A DNA stretch of 64,000 bases. Origin: Uloborus plumipes. Its lineage: Eukaryota > Arthropoda > Arachnida > Araneae > Uloboridae. Below the pieces are notes generated by a model that saw only the letters and a program-made list of their open reading frames with translations, was not told the DNA's origin and ran no database searches. The translations under genes and the position numbers were made by a program. The DNA lies in the NCBI GenBank assembly GCA_038373865.1, contig JAXGGA010001106.1:105141-169140 (forward strand), in the 5' to 3' direction. Every line of letters starts with the position of its first letter. Position 1 is the first letter of the stretch. Of this stretch, positions 22,413 through 35,122 are shown in pieces.

Positions 22413-22935
22413 CCCATTAATGCCTAGCGTCCCTTTTTAGGGACGGTCCAAATAAGGGTCTGAATTTCCCCAAAATGAACATTTCAACCGAATAATAGTG
22501 TTCAATTAGAACCTCGGCATTGTTTCAAATCGTTATTAACAGATTGCAGCACATAACCATTGTAAAGTGTGTTCTGTATGTAGCCGTTTTAATATGATCT
22601 TTATCAAAAATGACATCGTTCACAATCTCAAGAAAAAAAAGCTGAGTTTTCAAAGTTATTCCCAGCTTCTCAGTTTATGTTAATTGCTGATTTTATTTCT
22701 TCTTATCAAATGTCCTTTTAAACATTATATCGTAGGCAGAAACAAATTTTGGTAAAAAAAAAAAGTACGTCTATCGTAACTATTAAAGGAACATTTTTCT
22801 TTCTTTAATCAAACAATTATTTTTACATAATATTTTTTTAATTATTTTTCCTGTCTATTATTGCGTCGTAATAACCATCTGTTTGTAACCAGTATACAAA
22901 ATATCTTTGGAAAAAAAATGTCAGGCATTAATGGG
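22413..22935. mobile_element. piggyBac-type MITE, 523 bp
   Basis: TTAA at 22409-22412 and 22936-22939. Termini CCCATTAATGCCT and AGGCATTAATGGG are perfect inverted repeats. No coding capacity. Confidence 0.9.
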
Positions 22936-22939
22936 TTAA

Positions 22940-23350
22940 GACTACCAAGTCACTGCCTACTTCCGAGAAGTTAAACTGCACACTGAACGCAGCCGCATCG
23001 ATTACAAAAACATGAAGCATCTGTCCGGCAGACCTTCGCGGTCCAAAAATAAGAGAGCGTTTCCGCAGGAATCCTCCTCGACGCAATTGCGAAATCTGAG
23101 GAAGCCTCGCCATGAGAAAGTCCGTAAGTGAGAAGAAGCAATTTAGCGCATCGGATCAATAGCGGCAGAAGTCTGGGCAGTGGTGGCTCTCATCCAATGG
23201 GACAGGTGGTGAAACTGCATATGGGACTTTGAAAATGCCGGCAACACACTCGCATTCTTGGGAAAATCAATCGCACACGCTCGTCGGATTAGTGTTTGAA
23301 ACATTGTAACGGAACTCTACAGTGTGATAACAGGAAATGGGGTATAGATA
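22940..23350. other. GC-richer unassigned block
   Basis: Less AT-rich than its surroundings, with short minus-strand frames of 61 and 62 codons that overlap in different phases. I recognise no family. It could be regulatory, an exon of an unknown gene, or an old repeat. Confidence 0.25.
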
Positions 23351-23607
23351 GCAGAGGAATGATTGGTGAAGTCGCGTGGCAAAAATAAAGTCAGCTCTCG
23401 ATAACTATGAGCTTTATAACTAGAATTAAGGCCCCTATATAAACTAAATATCTATATAGCGGCTCTAACTAGAATAGTCCTTTACCTCGAATTTTCATTC
23501 AGTCTCAAACTCGTGTGACTGGCGTGGGAACATCCCATACCTCGAAAAATTTGACCGATCTCTTCGGACTTTGAATTATCGAGAGTTCACTTTATTACTA
23601 TGTTATT

Positions 23608-23608
23608 T

Positions 23609-23662
<54 letters not shown>

Positions 23663-23665
23663 AAA
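23608..23665. repeat. (AC)n followed by A-run microsatellite
   Basis: A dinucleotide AC tract leads directly into more than twenty A residues. Confidence 0.95.
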
Positions 23666-23761
23666 CGATCCTTTCAGGAAATATGTTATAGAAATCCAAG
23701 TCTCTTCAGTAGATGCAAACGAAACAAAATTAGGCTCAAACACAAATAAAATTACATAGTA

Positions 23762-23947
23762 CTGTCGGCCCCGCTTAAACGAATACTGCCGGTTCCAAGA
23801 AATATTAGTCGATTGAGCTGGATATTCGATTAAGAGCGGATCTTTAACATTGCGTCTTGGGCATGGGGAAATATTCGGTTCCTGGATGCCGTATTCGTAG
23901 AAGCGGGGTATTCGTTTATCCGTTACCCGATTAAGCGGTGCTGACAG
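23762..23947. mobile_element. Tigger-like MITE, 186 bp
   Basis: Flanked by TA. Begins CTGTCGGCCCCGCTTAAACG and ends in AGCGGTGCTGACAG, an imperfect inverted repeat. Internal landmark CTTTAACATTGCGTCTTGGG is shared with the other copies. Confidence 0.8.
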
Positions 23948-24601
23948 TACCTCAATGTTTAGAATTCAAAAAAAAAAAAAAATCAAACTATTTTGATTCA
24001 TTCTCACTGGGTGCAAATTCCGTATATGAAATGTATCTTCATTGGAATGAGTTTTACTTTTTAACCAGAGTCATATCCGGGGAGATGGGGATATATCTGT
24101 ACCTCAGAACCAGGACTCACGCTCTTTTTGACGCTACTAAATAATTATGAAGGAATTTCTTTTAGAGAATAACGTTATCATGGTTCGATGCAGAATAAGA
24201 TTCCAAATACAATGCAGTAATAAAATGGAAACCGTGCCACAGGTTAAAAATAGGACGTTATTAGTCGTTTTCAACCAAAAATTTTCATTTGTGGCCATAA
24301 AATTTCCAAACCTAGGTGCCAATTTAGACGTCTGAAGTTTTTCTATATTGACTAATTGTAACTGAGAAACGAAACTGGCAAAAAGGATGAATTCGTAAAA
24401 GTAGTTTTTAAATGCAGTAAATTTTATTTGAAAAAAATCATTTTCTTTTACACATTTTACAAATATCGGCGGGGCGTAACATGCAGCAGTGCATATGGGC
24501 AATTTGATTAATTTTAAATATACACATATTGAAGAACATATATTTGATTTATTAAAAACGGTAACTATGTTGCTCGTTTTGTTTGATCCTTAGAAACTTA
24601 A

Positions 24602-24799
24602 CACTATACTACAATGCAACCTTTCTTGGCAAAAACATCGTGACGTCAGCGTGACGTTAGCCTATGAAAAACGAGCTAGATAAAATATCACAGCCTATTT
24701 GGCGAATTAGAGGAGATCGCTGACTGCTTGTGAGCTCTTATTGGCTCCACCCGTAGTGACGTCACTGCCTAGTTAAGTTGCATTTTAGTATAGGTGCCA
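24602..24799. mobile_element. MITE carrying CRE-like motifs
   Basis: Left end ACTATACTACAATGCAACC; the right end reads inward CTATACTAAAATGCAACTT, a clear terminal inverted repeat. Inside are a palindromic TGACGTCA near 24,757 and GTGACGTCAGCGTGACGTTA near 24,640. Superfamily unknown. Confidence 0.65.
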
Positions 24800-27169
24800 T
24801 CATGACACCTAGATTAAAATATTTATTTTTTACACAGCGTACCATCACAGCGTTAAGAATCATTAAACGAGGAACGCTCATCTAGTTGCCTAATTGGGTT
24901 TTTCCCTTCTTCAATATGCTAATGCGGAGCAGCCTTAGTTACAGGCTCACAGAACGGTAGTTTTCCCCTTTGGTGCACTGCACAAAAAACAATCAAAGTT
25001 AACTTAGCGTGGCGCAGTTTAAAAAAAAAATGAATTATCAGTGCGTTTGAGCCATTTAAATGAAAACAAACAAAAGAAATGTCCATAAACAAAATTTAAA
25101 CTGATCTTTCAATTGTGAGAAACAAGGACAAATATATACATTGTAGAAGAAAATATCTAACTTCCATCATTTTGAAGTAACACGTTTTTCTCGGCGAATT
25201 TAAGAAGCAGAAAAAACAAACGATTTTTTTTCTTTTTCAACAGCATCGTTCCTCTATTACTTACTCACTTTTCCCGTTTAACGTAAAGAAGAAACGTGGA
25301 GTAATAGGTTTCATTCATCAATCATTTGGCACAAACACATTAATGGAAATCGCGGGATGAGTTTTTCAAACGGAATGAATGAAAGAGTTAAATTTTTATT
25401 TACTCCAAGCCAAAACTAGTTCTGTAGTAAAAAAAAAAATCCTTTGAATTTTACAACTTTCGCACGTTTATTTTTTTCAGGCAATTCATTTTAACATTGG
25501 TACTAATTGGTAAGTACTTCTTTGCGTCTAATAAATTAGATCATACATGATATACAATGAAGGTGAGCTCCTAATACAAATTAAGCCCTGGTATATGGCA
25601 TTTCGGTACAAGATTATATTATTTCCAAGAAATAGGGCGTCCCAAAATGATGTCACGGTTTTTTGGAAGGGAATTCTTGAAATTGTGAATCCGTGACAAG
25701 GACATGTGACACGAAGAGAGGGAGGAATGAAGTGACGTATGACAGTTTGTGACAGAGGGAGGTAATGGTCAATTTCGGATCAAAAAAGTGTCACAATATT
25801 TATGACAGCCCCTAAGTAGTCTCGTATCAGACGGCTTGGGTACAGTATCAACTGTGACAAATCGAGTCCACTAAACACTTCACCTTTCCAAAGAGACTTA
25901 TCCCCCCCCCCCTTCCTGGTATCAGACTTGATAAGGGTCAACGGATTCATTGGACGCTCCGACTCCGCCAGATCAGCTAAGAGATTAGTAACAACATTAA
26001 TAACAACCTTTGCAAGTGTATAAGGTACCACAAAAAGAGGAAGACCTTGCATGAGTTGGACTGTGTAAAGGCGTTCTGATGGTCATGCTTCAAAACAGTT
26101 TTATTTTAATATTTTCCAAAGTTTCAAAACGGTGCGAAAACTCAGTGTGAGAACATTTCTTAAGAATTTGCATTTGTCAATTTCGAGTGAAATTTAAACC
26201 AAAAATAATGTTTCCAAGTTTTGAAAAAAACACTTCGAGGTGAAGTTAGCGCACAGTTTCTGATCTGATCTTATCATCTAATCATCGTCGCATTTTATTG
26301 CTTAACCTCAACAAGGAATTATTTTCGAACTAAATTTGTGTAGGAAACAAATTCCATTGATTTCTACAAGCTCAATATCAAGCAATATTACAAGAAGCTA
26401 GTACGAATTATTTATGGTAATTGTGTTCCGCAATCTCTACTACCGTATTCATATTTTACTAATGCTATTGAATTTGTCGGTAAAAAGCTGAAGAATAAGT
26501 TCAGAAGTACCATATAGTTGTCCAAAGTTGAGAAAGAATAATTTAAAACCATTCAAAATAAATTGTCAACCTTGTTCAGAGTTATCCTGCCACTTGAAAC
26601 CACGTGTCAGAAATGCGAGGCAAAAAAAAATTTTTTTTTTTTTTTGAATAAAAAAAAGTGCAAACTTGGAATAAAAAAAAACTGAAATGTATGTTTGAAA
26701 ACATCCCACTCTAAATTCATAGCATCATAGGATTTCTATAATTATTTGTATTGTTATGTATAGTACAACAACTTCAAATCAGAATTCAAGGGTGGTTTCC
26801 AATGAGCTGAGTGCAGTGTTGTTAACTTATTTTGTAAACTTATAGTGGAAAATTGATGTTATAACCTCGTCAGCAGAGTGCATCATATGGTTTTCTGCTC
26901 TTTATGGGTCAAATATGTCAAATTGAATTTGAAGGTTAAGGAAACTAATCATTCCATCATGAAAACACCATTCACATAACTATTTAATTAAAGTTAAATC
27001 TTACAAATAAAAAAAAGAATTCCTCCGTGTAAAGAAACGCTTAAAGATAGATAAAAAAGTCGTCTGCAACATTCAAAAACAAATAAATAGTCCAAGCAAA
27101 GCTATCAAAAAATGAAACCTCGTTAAATCAGAGACGAATGCCAGAAGGAAAAAAAAGGGGGCGATAACA
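24800..27169. other. Unassigned AT-rich stretch with one 90-codon frame
   Basis: A 90-codon minus-strand frame at 25780-26052 (starts MQGLPLFVVPYTLAKVVINV) has no recognised family and may be a decayed element. Otherwise A/T runs and nothing with defined ends. Confidence 0.3.
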
Positions 27170-27480
27170 TGTGCATGAAGAATAAACAAGCGCTTCTACG
27201 CGGAGAGATACATCTGCATTAAAGCATCTTACGCGGGCGCATCGTAACTCAGATGCGATTAAAACCACGTCCGTCTCTTTGCGGGGGGAAAATACACAAC
27301 CAAAATAGTTTAGAACGAGATCTTCGAATGTGTGTCAACTCAGCCTTCCCGCCCCATTTCCGAATGGTCGAAGCAAAGCAGCACCTAACCTACGCTGCCA
27401 AGTGAGTGTAGAAGCACTAACGCAGGGTTGCCAGGACACAAACGCAGCATGCAGTGCGCGTAACCGAGGCCTTTTACAGT
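27170..27480. promoter_or_regulatory. CpG-richer block with CTGGCAACCCTG and TAGGTTAGGTG on the minus strand
   Basis: Many CG dinucleotides in a CpG-poor neighbourhood (ACGCGGGCGCATCG, GTGCGCGTAACCG). On the minus strand it carries CTGGCAACCCTG and TAGGTTAGGTGC. Together with the MED13 orientation this could be a 5' regulatory region of MED13, but no exon was identified. Confidence 0.25.
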
Positions 27481-27642
27481 ATGTGGTATGCTTCCGATTC
27501 TCGCTTGCTGGAAGAGAACGAATTTTGGGAATTTCTTATTTTTCATAAGTCGTATTTTAGATCTGCCACGTTTCTAAAAATATATACTTTAGTAATCAGA
27601 CAGGCCCGTTATTTAAAGTCTGTCCGGGGAAAGGGGGGGGGG

Positions 27643-27886
27643 GGGTCAAGCGGATAATGGAGAAATGTGAGATTTTTAAAACTTACTTTTTCCATGGATG
27701 AAGGTGATATGTCCATCAGTATCATGTCCCCTCAGTCACAGAAATTGTAGATAACTAGGAATATGTCCCCGCTTTACGCGTTGAGAAAAATCCATTAAAA
27801 AAACAACACAGCATTTTTTTTTTAAAGCTTTTTCTAGAAATTTAAAAATTGTCACATATCACCTTTATCCGCTTGCCCCTTCAATT
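27643..27886. mobile_element. MITE with ~40-nt termini, first copy
   Basis: The right end is ATCACCTTTATCCGCTTGCC then CCTTCAA; the left end (GGTCAAGCGGATAATGGAG) is a diverged inverted copy. Same family as 28,607-28,767. Confidence 0.6.
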
Positions 27887-28606
27887 ACTCACTGTAAATT
27901 ACACCAAAAAACAGCAAAAACCACGCCCAATAACAGGGCCGACGAGAGGCCACGTCAGCCTAGTCGGAAACCAGGAGCCCCGGTTTGGAACCGGAGTAGT
28001 ATAAGTTTGAAAAGTTTTTGTGGGGGAAGGGGTCAGCAACCCCGAGGGATTGTTTATGGGATCCGGCAACCAAACTGACAAGGGCCCACCGTGACTCTCG
28101 GTGGCCCTGAACAATGTAAATACATAAATTTCTCTGGGTAGGACGGGAGGGGGGGATATAATCAGGTAACTCGTTCAAGAAAACAGGAAAGTCTAAGAAA
28201 AGTTGTTGCAAACAGGAGTTCACAGTGCAATGCATAGGTGGTTGTGAAATTCACTACTAAAACCAAGTGAACATATACGTATACATAAGGACATAGCCTA
28301 AAAATGCATTAAGGCGCAGATCAAAAATGATCTAAATGCTGAACAGCATTTGGAAACGATAGTCATAGCTCCAAGGAATAGAGAACCCTGCTCCGGACCC
28401 CCCCCCCCCCCCCACAGTTAGAACAATTGCATTCTCCACTCCCACCCCTTCCCTCTTTTAGCTTTTGAACAAGGTCAAAAATTCCTGAACTTTTAACAGG
28501 AGTCTTTTTAATCAATTCAGTGCTTCTAAACCTTTTTACTACTGATAAGTACTTGGCTCCCCTTTCCGAATCTATACACACGATAGAAATAATATTCTTC
28601 CAACAA

Positions 28607-28767
28607 TTGAAGGGGCAAGCGGATAAAGGTGATATGTGACAATTTTTGTTTTACTTACTTTTTATCATGGATAAAGGTGTTAAGGTAATAATTTTTCTTG
28701 AAAGCTTTTTCTAGAAATTAAAAAAAAAAAAATCTAACATATCACCTTTATCCACTTGCCCCTTCAA
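28607..28767. mobile_element. MITE with ~40-nt termini, second copy
   Basis: Begins TTGAAGGGGCAAGCGGATAA AGGTGATATGTGA and ends TCACCTTTATCCACTTGCCC CTTCAA, nearly perfect inverted repeats about 38 nt long around a short core. Target duplication unclear. Confidence 0.75.
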
Positions 28768-28769
28768 TT

Positions 28770-30260
28770 ATAACAGATGAAATGAGATGAATCCAAAGGT
28801 TTACTTTAATAAATTTAATTACATTTATAAAAATGATATAGATTAATTTTCACTCGCGACTAGAAGTTCGCTCATAGCGTAAAAATTGCTGGCGGGCTAG
28901 TTGAGAATCACTATACTTTGTAAAGTCTGAAAGACGAAATAAAACATATTTTTTCTCAAGATATCCACCAAAGAACCGGTCTTTATACTTTTCTTGGAAT
29001 CCCCTTCAAGCCTCCAACTTTAACTAAACACCCTTTATCACACCAGTTCTGGTAAAATGCTCTTATCTGGGTTCCCGGTTCTTGTCTTCAACAGATACAG
29101 GCCTAGAGCGTTTCATTGCAATTTATTTTGCCCACCCACTGAGTTTCGTTAGAACGTCTTGTTAGTGAATTATTACAATGGAAGTTTTATGTATTTTTGG
29201 GTTCAGTTCTAAATTTAATTTTAACAGATTCTGAAAACCATCAATGATGATGGTTCTGTTTCCTATTAATAAGCAAGTAGTTCATTAACACTAACGTCAC
29301 AAGGACAACACGTTAACAACAAACTACTATGGAGCATACTCACTGAACAATTTTCATCAAGGAAAACTACTATACACCAAACTGCTATACACCAAAACTT
29401 GGTAATTACTCGAAAAGTGTGCTTGGTAAATGATTTGTAACGATTTAGTCCAAAAGGAATACAACATTCGATTTGAAAGAAAAATAGAAGGAAAAGGGAG
29501 AAAAGATTGCAAAGCAGTTTTAAACAAAGAAATTAACACCAAAGCGTCAATTGAGACAGGGACGGTAGCTAGTATAGTTAGTATTCGGTAAACTAGTTGG
29601 TGAGAATAATTAGAAGTTAAAAGGTGGGGTTAGATGAGCTTAGTGAATAAAAGTTATATGTTACCAAAAAGGAAATTAGAGAAAATTAACTTTGAAGAAT
29701 TTTTCAGCTGCGCCCCCTCCCCTCTCTTCTCCGAAATAAAATATTAATTTCTTTTTCCTGTATAATATTACAGTATTGATAAATTAGAGTACGTATTTTT
29801 TTTTGTCATTCCGCTCAGCGTTGATAAAAGAAAAAGCAGATCCAGTCGAGGGGGTCATGTATTGACCTTTTAAGCGACCAAAGATAGCTTAAACTGCGCG
29901 TCAGTACTTATAGTCTCCATATTTTTGCCTAAATATTACATTTATTCCCCCCCCCCTCCTTCAAATATATACCCTTACGTCATTACAGGATGCTGAATCC
30001 GTCATTGAATGAAAAGTAACCGCCTATAAATTAGGAATATTTTCTGCTGTTATTTCAAAGTGGAGATGAAATTAATAGTTGTCAACACTGATTATTCGGG
30101 ATTTTTTTTCCCCTCGTCATTTTGCGGTTCTTTCCACTTCCACTTTTCTCAATTCAAGCAGGTCATGGTGAATCAAAGAAAGCAACTTTTGAAAGGTTGA
30201 AAAGGAGATACGTTCTACGTTTGAAGAGAACAACAGGTTCATTAACAAAGCAAGTACAGC
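28770..30260. other. No gene or bounded repeat recognised
   Basis: AT-rich with poly-C runs near 29,945. Open frames are short and without family signatures. Confidence 0.35.
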
Positions 30261-30262
30261 TT

Positions 30263-30444
30263 GACCACGGAGGTATGGCGTATGACCTTGAAACGGACGG
30301 CTTTATTTTGTAGTAGACAGCAGCAGAGACATCATCTTTCAGGCAGTGAACAAAAAATTTATTTTCTCGCTGATACTACCCATTTCAAAACGAAGCTGTC
30401 CGTTTTCGCTTCAAGGTCACCCGCCATCTCTCCGTAGGCATGCT
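30263..30444. repeat. Inverted repeat around GACCTTGAA(G/A)CG
   Basis: ACGGAGGTATGGCGTATGAC CTTGAAACGGACGGCTTTATTTT near 30,265 is mirrored by AAAACGAAGCTGTCCGTTTT CGCTTCAAGGTCACCCGCCATC near 30,390. The arms are imperfect, about 45 nt, with a loop of about 85 nt. It may be a small foldback element. Confidence 0.65.
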
Positions 30445-31969
30445 TTAATTATGTTGTTTATTTGGTTTCCTTTATTTTAAAAATCAAGGGTTTAGTTTAA
30501 CTTTTCGGCGAATTCCTTACGAATTTGGCAAAAACATTTCTAAAAAAAGGAAGAGATCTATGGATGGCTTCTGTACCGCTGTTAAAATCAAGTTTTAGGG
30601 TTTAACATCGTATTTTCTGCAGTACGATTTACTGTTTTCTGTAAAATAATAACAATACTTTTGTTAAGTCAGCGAGTATTCTAGTCCTGAAACTAAACTA
30701 ATTGTTTCACATGCTTGGCCACAGTTTGTGATGAAAGAAAATTCATGAGCCCCTCCCTCGAAAGTGGTTAAAGATGGAAGTGATCGGAAAATAAGCGACG
30801 TTCGTCTGCTGAAACAACTCGACTCCTTCGCCGATCGGGTCAGTTTCATCAAAGCATTATTTTCCGAAATCAGGTCAGCAGGCCAATTCGCAACCACTTT
30901 CCGCACTGATCATTTTATATAGAAAATACAGAGAATATGACGAGCAAAGTACACAAGAGTAACCAATCTTTTCCCTTTGAATAACGAATAATAAAGCGAA
31001 ATATTTAAATCAAAGAACTCAATGTTTATAATGTAGTACTTGATTGAATTTATCCAGTTGAGTTGACAGCAGTACTCGATGAGCCACGTTTCGTAGAGTG
31101 ACCATTGAGTTGAAGTCTGTCTTTAGCTCAACGTGACAGTCTGACTTTCATTTCAAAAGCCGACGACAAAATCAAACACAGGGCCGGATACTGAAATAGT
31201 TTTTGGGAGGGGCCCTGAAAAAGAGTCCCTCAACCCTCATATATTGCTTTAAAAAAATAAATAGATAAAAAGTTCTTGTTTGAAGGTCTTTTAAAATATT
31301 TTTGGAAAAGCCTGAGAGTCAACTAATTTAAAGCACAGGAATATTAATTTGCTTCGAATCTTATGGTAAAAATGTTATTTTTAACATTTTAAGCAAATCA
31401 ACTACTATCAAACCTCATGTATACTTCAATCACATTGGTACAATAATACAAGGTGTTGCTTAAAAACATAGTCAAAATGATTAAAACAACAGGTTATCAA
31501 AACCGAATAATCATTTTTCTCTCAAAAAATTAATGAACGATTCGTAATATACCCTTGATTTCGAAACTCGTGAATGTATTCTCTTACATCGACTCTCCTG
31601 ATTGCAATATTACTCAAACAGCAAACCAAAGTGATTTTGTTCAAATATGTTTAGTATGTGCGTGCATGTGCTTTTTTTTTTTTTTTTAGAAATGGCTTCA
31701 AATTTTTGCTAATTTATGAAGTAATCAATGGCATAGTAAAATCAATTTTATTCATATAACCCTCTCCCCCCCCAAAAAAAGAAAAAATCTGCTTCTTTTC
31801 AAACACACAGAATATGAACTTCAAAAAAAAACTTAAAAGCCGATCGGGATATCGTATTTAATGAAGCTTTATCACAGCACAAAAAAAGCACTAGAAATTA
31901 ACAGGCTGCGGAAAAGGTAGTGTCGGAAATTTACACCTTCGAATGAGCAACTATTTGCGCTATAAATAA

Positions 31970-32100
31970 CAAATGCGTAGTGTGGTTCTGTCTCCCATTC
32001 ACCACCTGCAGATGAAAAGCGCGCCTTTTCCCGCCAGCTCCTCCCTCCTCTCCGCTACAATTGATCCACAGCGGCAACAGACAATTCAGACAGCCGCCAA
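31970..32100. promoter_or_regulatory. GC-richer block with E2F-like site
   Basis: GCGCGCCTTTTCCCGCC near 32,019 contains TTTCCCGC, the E2F core, in an otherwise AT-rich stretch. There are no exons nearby that I recognise. Confidence 0.2.
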
Positions 32101-32442
32101 GAAGGAAATACAAAGTGACAGGAAAATCATTTCTATAAGTTACAAATGGTCGGTGGGAAAGCAACGTTCAGACTCCAAAATCCTATGTGTTGTTGCTTTT
32201 GGTATTATCGTGTTAAAGTTCACTAGTTGTAAAGAACAGTAGTCTGAGTTCCACGCGAAGGTATTAATTTATCAATTAAGGAAACAGGGAAGTTTTTTCA
32301 AACACGAACCAGACAACAATTTTAAATACTAACATTCTGAAATCAGTACAAAATTAAGTACTAATATTCATTTAACTGTTGATGTAATCTATCAGAGACG
32401 CGGATTTTATCGGTTTTTTTTTTTTTAATAAATCCTTATAAC

Positions 32443-33309
32443 CAGGGTTGGCAAGGTTTTGGACAGAACGGTAAAAACCACGGTTTAAACCATGGTTTAA
32501 ACCGTCCTGTCCAAAACCCATGTGTCCAAAACTGTCCTAAACTGTCCAAAACTATATTTTTAGTACAATTTTATATTTTGAACAAATATCAAAAGCACAA
32601 AATTATACTTGAAGTTAAGACTTAATTTATTTAATGTGTTTTTGTTTTTTTAATTTGAAACAATACGTCTTTTCAAGTTTGTCAGATACCACTATTTACG
32701 CCCGAGCCCTTCATATATATATTGTTAGAAACAAAATACACAGTATTAAAAACAAAAATCAAAAATAGAAAAATTTTCTTGAGTAGTGAAAAACATTTTA
32801 TCCTCAGTTTATTATATTTCAATCTAAGGTTAAAAAAATTATTTGAACATCACTGAAAACATTATTGTAAAGAAACCACAAAAGACTTCAGTTTTACACA
32901 TTTTGAGTTACAAATGGAGCTGAAATTATCTGCTTCAAGAGTGTTTTTTTGACAGTACTACCAATTCCTATTTTATGAAATTTTTATGCAGAAAAGTTAT
33001 GAGTAAATTGCTCATTTTTGTAACGTATATTAAAATTACAAATATAATTAAATATTGTCAAATTTTAATTAATTACAACTAATTAACACTAATAAACTAA
33101 GATGTATTCATTATCAATATTACAGCTAATAGAAATTAGTACGCTTAAAACCCTTTAGGCATGCTTTAGACAGTTTAAGACACTTTTGGACAGTTTAAGA
33201 CACTTTTGGACAGTTTAAGACACTTTTAGACAGTTTAAGACAGTTTTGGACAGTAAAACCCACCTGTCCTGTCCAAAACCAGTTTTGGACGTCCAAAACC
33301 CCAACCCTG
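32443..33309. mobile_element. hAT-type element, 867 bp, perfect 8-bp target duplication
   Basis: CTTATAAC at 32435-32442 and again at 33310-33317. Termini CAGGGTTGG and CCAACCCTG. The subterminal zone reads GTTTTGGACAG repeatedly. A 20-22-nt direct repeat (ACAGTTTAAGACACTTTTGG) occurs about four times at 33,168-33,255. No transposase. A longer copy in opposite orientation lies at 61,835-63,375. Confidence 0.92.
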
Positions 33310-33734
33310 CTTATAACTAATCCATAGTTTCAAAATGGCTGAAATCTTGAAATAAATCTAACTGAAGTTGTTTTGATACGTATTATTAAATAAATATACT
33401 TTTTTTCGCACATTGATTTGCCTTTTAGACAAAGCAAATAAGCAACAAACTAAGCTGCTTATAGAAGCGTGGAAAGATACTATGTTGCTATGTAATCTTT
33501 ACAACCGTTCTTATATATCATCATTGAATGCTGAAACATTTTCAGTAAGCTGCAATGGAAAGAAGAGGGGGTTCTCTTTTATTTCTAGGGGGTATATTAT
33601 TCACAACATTGCAGGATCTTCGATTTTTCCCAACCTAAACAAATCATAAAACTACCGCCTAACCCATGTTCCTTCAAGTTCTACATCAAGTTTCAAAGAA
33701 GAAACAAAACCCGGCACACACAGTAAAGCATATA

Positions 33735-33920
33735 CTGTCGGCCCCGCTTAAACGAATACTGTCAGTTCCAAGAAATATTATTCGATTAGGCGGGATATTT
33801 GTTTAAGCGGGGATCTTTAACATTGCGTTTATGGCATGGGGATATATTTGATTCCGGGATGTTTTAGTCGTATAAGCGGGGTATTCGTTTATCCGTTACC
33901 CGAATAAGCGGGGACGACAG
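33735..33920. mobile_element. Tigger-like MITE, 186 bp
   Basis: Preceded by TA; begins CTGTCGGCCCCGCTTAAACG and ends AATAAGCGGGGACGACAG. Contains ACATTGCGTTTATGGCATGG, the family core. Confidence 0.82.
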
Positions 33921-34535
33921 CATCGCTTATGGGCTGCAATGGTGGCACAATTTAAAAACACGCGTTTTGGACTAAGAACAGGTGTAAATACGGAAATACA
34001 CATTTTTTTAGCAGCAGTACTAGCAAAACTCATCATTCAATATTAGGCCGTAAAACGGCAGCAAACTAAAACATTTCTTATGCATTTCCCTTAGCAATGA
34101 AAACTTTAAACCCACTTATCTCAAAACATGCTTTTTCAAAGTTGTGCCGCCACTGCAGCAAATGAGCGAGAAATGTCCAAAGAAACAAAAGTATTTTGAA
34201 ATCGAAAATAAAACATTCTTGCAGCTTTCTACCCCTCCCATTTTTCCCCTGTGGTGACTTCACGTTGGAATGTGAATAATATCATTTAAAGGCAATAGTC
34301 GGGAGATTTGATCGAATTGAATACATCTTCTATTCTACAATTATTATTAAAAGACTGCTAGCACACAAACAAATGAACGAAACAGAAAGCATTGACCCTC
34401 TTTTAAAGTGGAGGGAAATCCCACCATTTTGCAAGCGCCTCTTCCCGCCATTTTCCGCCCTCACCACCGCAAGATAGGAAACCCTCCCTCCTAATCGGAC
34501 CATCCGAAATGCACCGGCATATTTGAGAGAAGCAA

Positions 34536-34548
34536 CCACTAGGGGGCG
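34536..34548 (+). promoter_or_regulatory. CTCF-like core motif
   Basis: CCACTAGGGGGCG fits the animal CTCF core CCASYAGRKGGC at every position. It is a single site; occupancy cannot be judged from sequence. Confidence 0.5.
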
Positions 34549-34880
34549 TGAATATCCCAATGAGAGAGAGCTACCGGTCTTGGAATAAGAAAAATGGCTA
34601 AAATTTTCGGCTTAATCCACGCATTAATGAAAAAGATCACTTAAATATATATAAAAAAACACCGGCGTTTAACACGGTCAGCGGGGAGACCACTCCCAAA
34701 TAGCGGAGAGAGAGGCTATGATGATATAAAAAAAACGAAAACTGAAAAACCAAACTAAAAAGCGGTTCTCTCTCCCTCCAGTGAATGGCAAATCCACTAC
34801 AGCCTCTTTCAACCTCGTCAAGTGAAGGGGGGAACTCTATCGTAGAGGCGGAAAAGTCACAGGACTCAATCAGTGATCTC

Positions 34881-34887
34881 TATATAA
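34881..34887 (+). promoter_or_regulatory. TATA box candidate
   Basis: TATATAA lies about 240 nt upstream of the THAP-like start codon. A start site would be expected near 34,912; no strong initiator is seen there, though TTTCAGTCC occurs further on. Confidence 0.35.
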
Positions 34888-35122
34888 ACTCTGGATAGCG
34901 GACTACACCCCGGCCGGGGAAGCCTTTCGACGCCTTTCACGGGGACGATTTGAGTGTAGTTTCAGTCCCCAGCTTGGCTTCTTTATCGCAGATTGGCACA
35001 AATTTGGCGTAAATGCTATTTCGCGGGAGCTAGAATTTATTGCTGTTGTTGCGCATTGCGTTATTATATCAGATTTCGAGGATTTCTATTCTATTTAAGA
35101 TTTAGTTTAACAACAGCACATA

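Larger units (their letters stand above)
34380..34960. promoter_or_regulatory. Promoter-like region with YY1-, CTCF- and TATA-like motifs
   Basis: On the minus strand AAAATGGCGGGAAG and AAAATGGTGGGA (near 34,455 and 34,435) resemble YY1/Pho sites. On the plus strand are the CTCF-like motif at 34,536 and TATATAA at 34,881-34,887. The block is more CpG-rich than its surroundings and precedes the THAP-like first exon. It may serve divergent transcription, including MED13 leftward (inference). Confidence 0.45.

Noticed and set aside
30122..30313. 63-codon plus-strand basic frame as a small gene
   Set aside because: Its second half is one arm of an inverted repeat, so the frame is probably incidental.
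33168..33255. CRISPR-like array from the short direct repeats
   Set aside because: Units are contiguous without unique spacers, lie in a hAT element, and the genome is eukaryotic.
34330..34560. 76-codon minus-strand frame in the promoter-like block as MED13 exon 1
   Set aside because: No similarity to the MED13 N-terminus and its end has no usable donor in the required phase.
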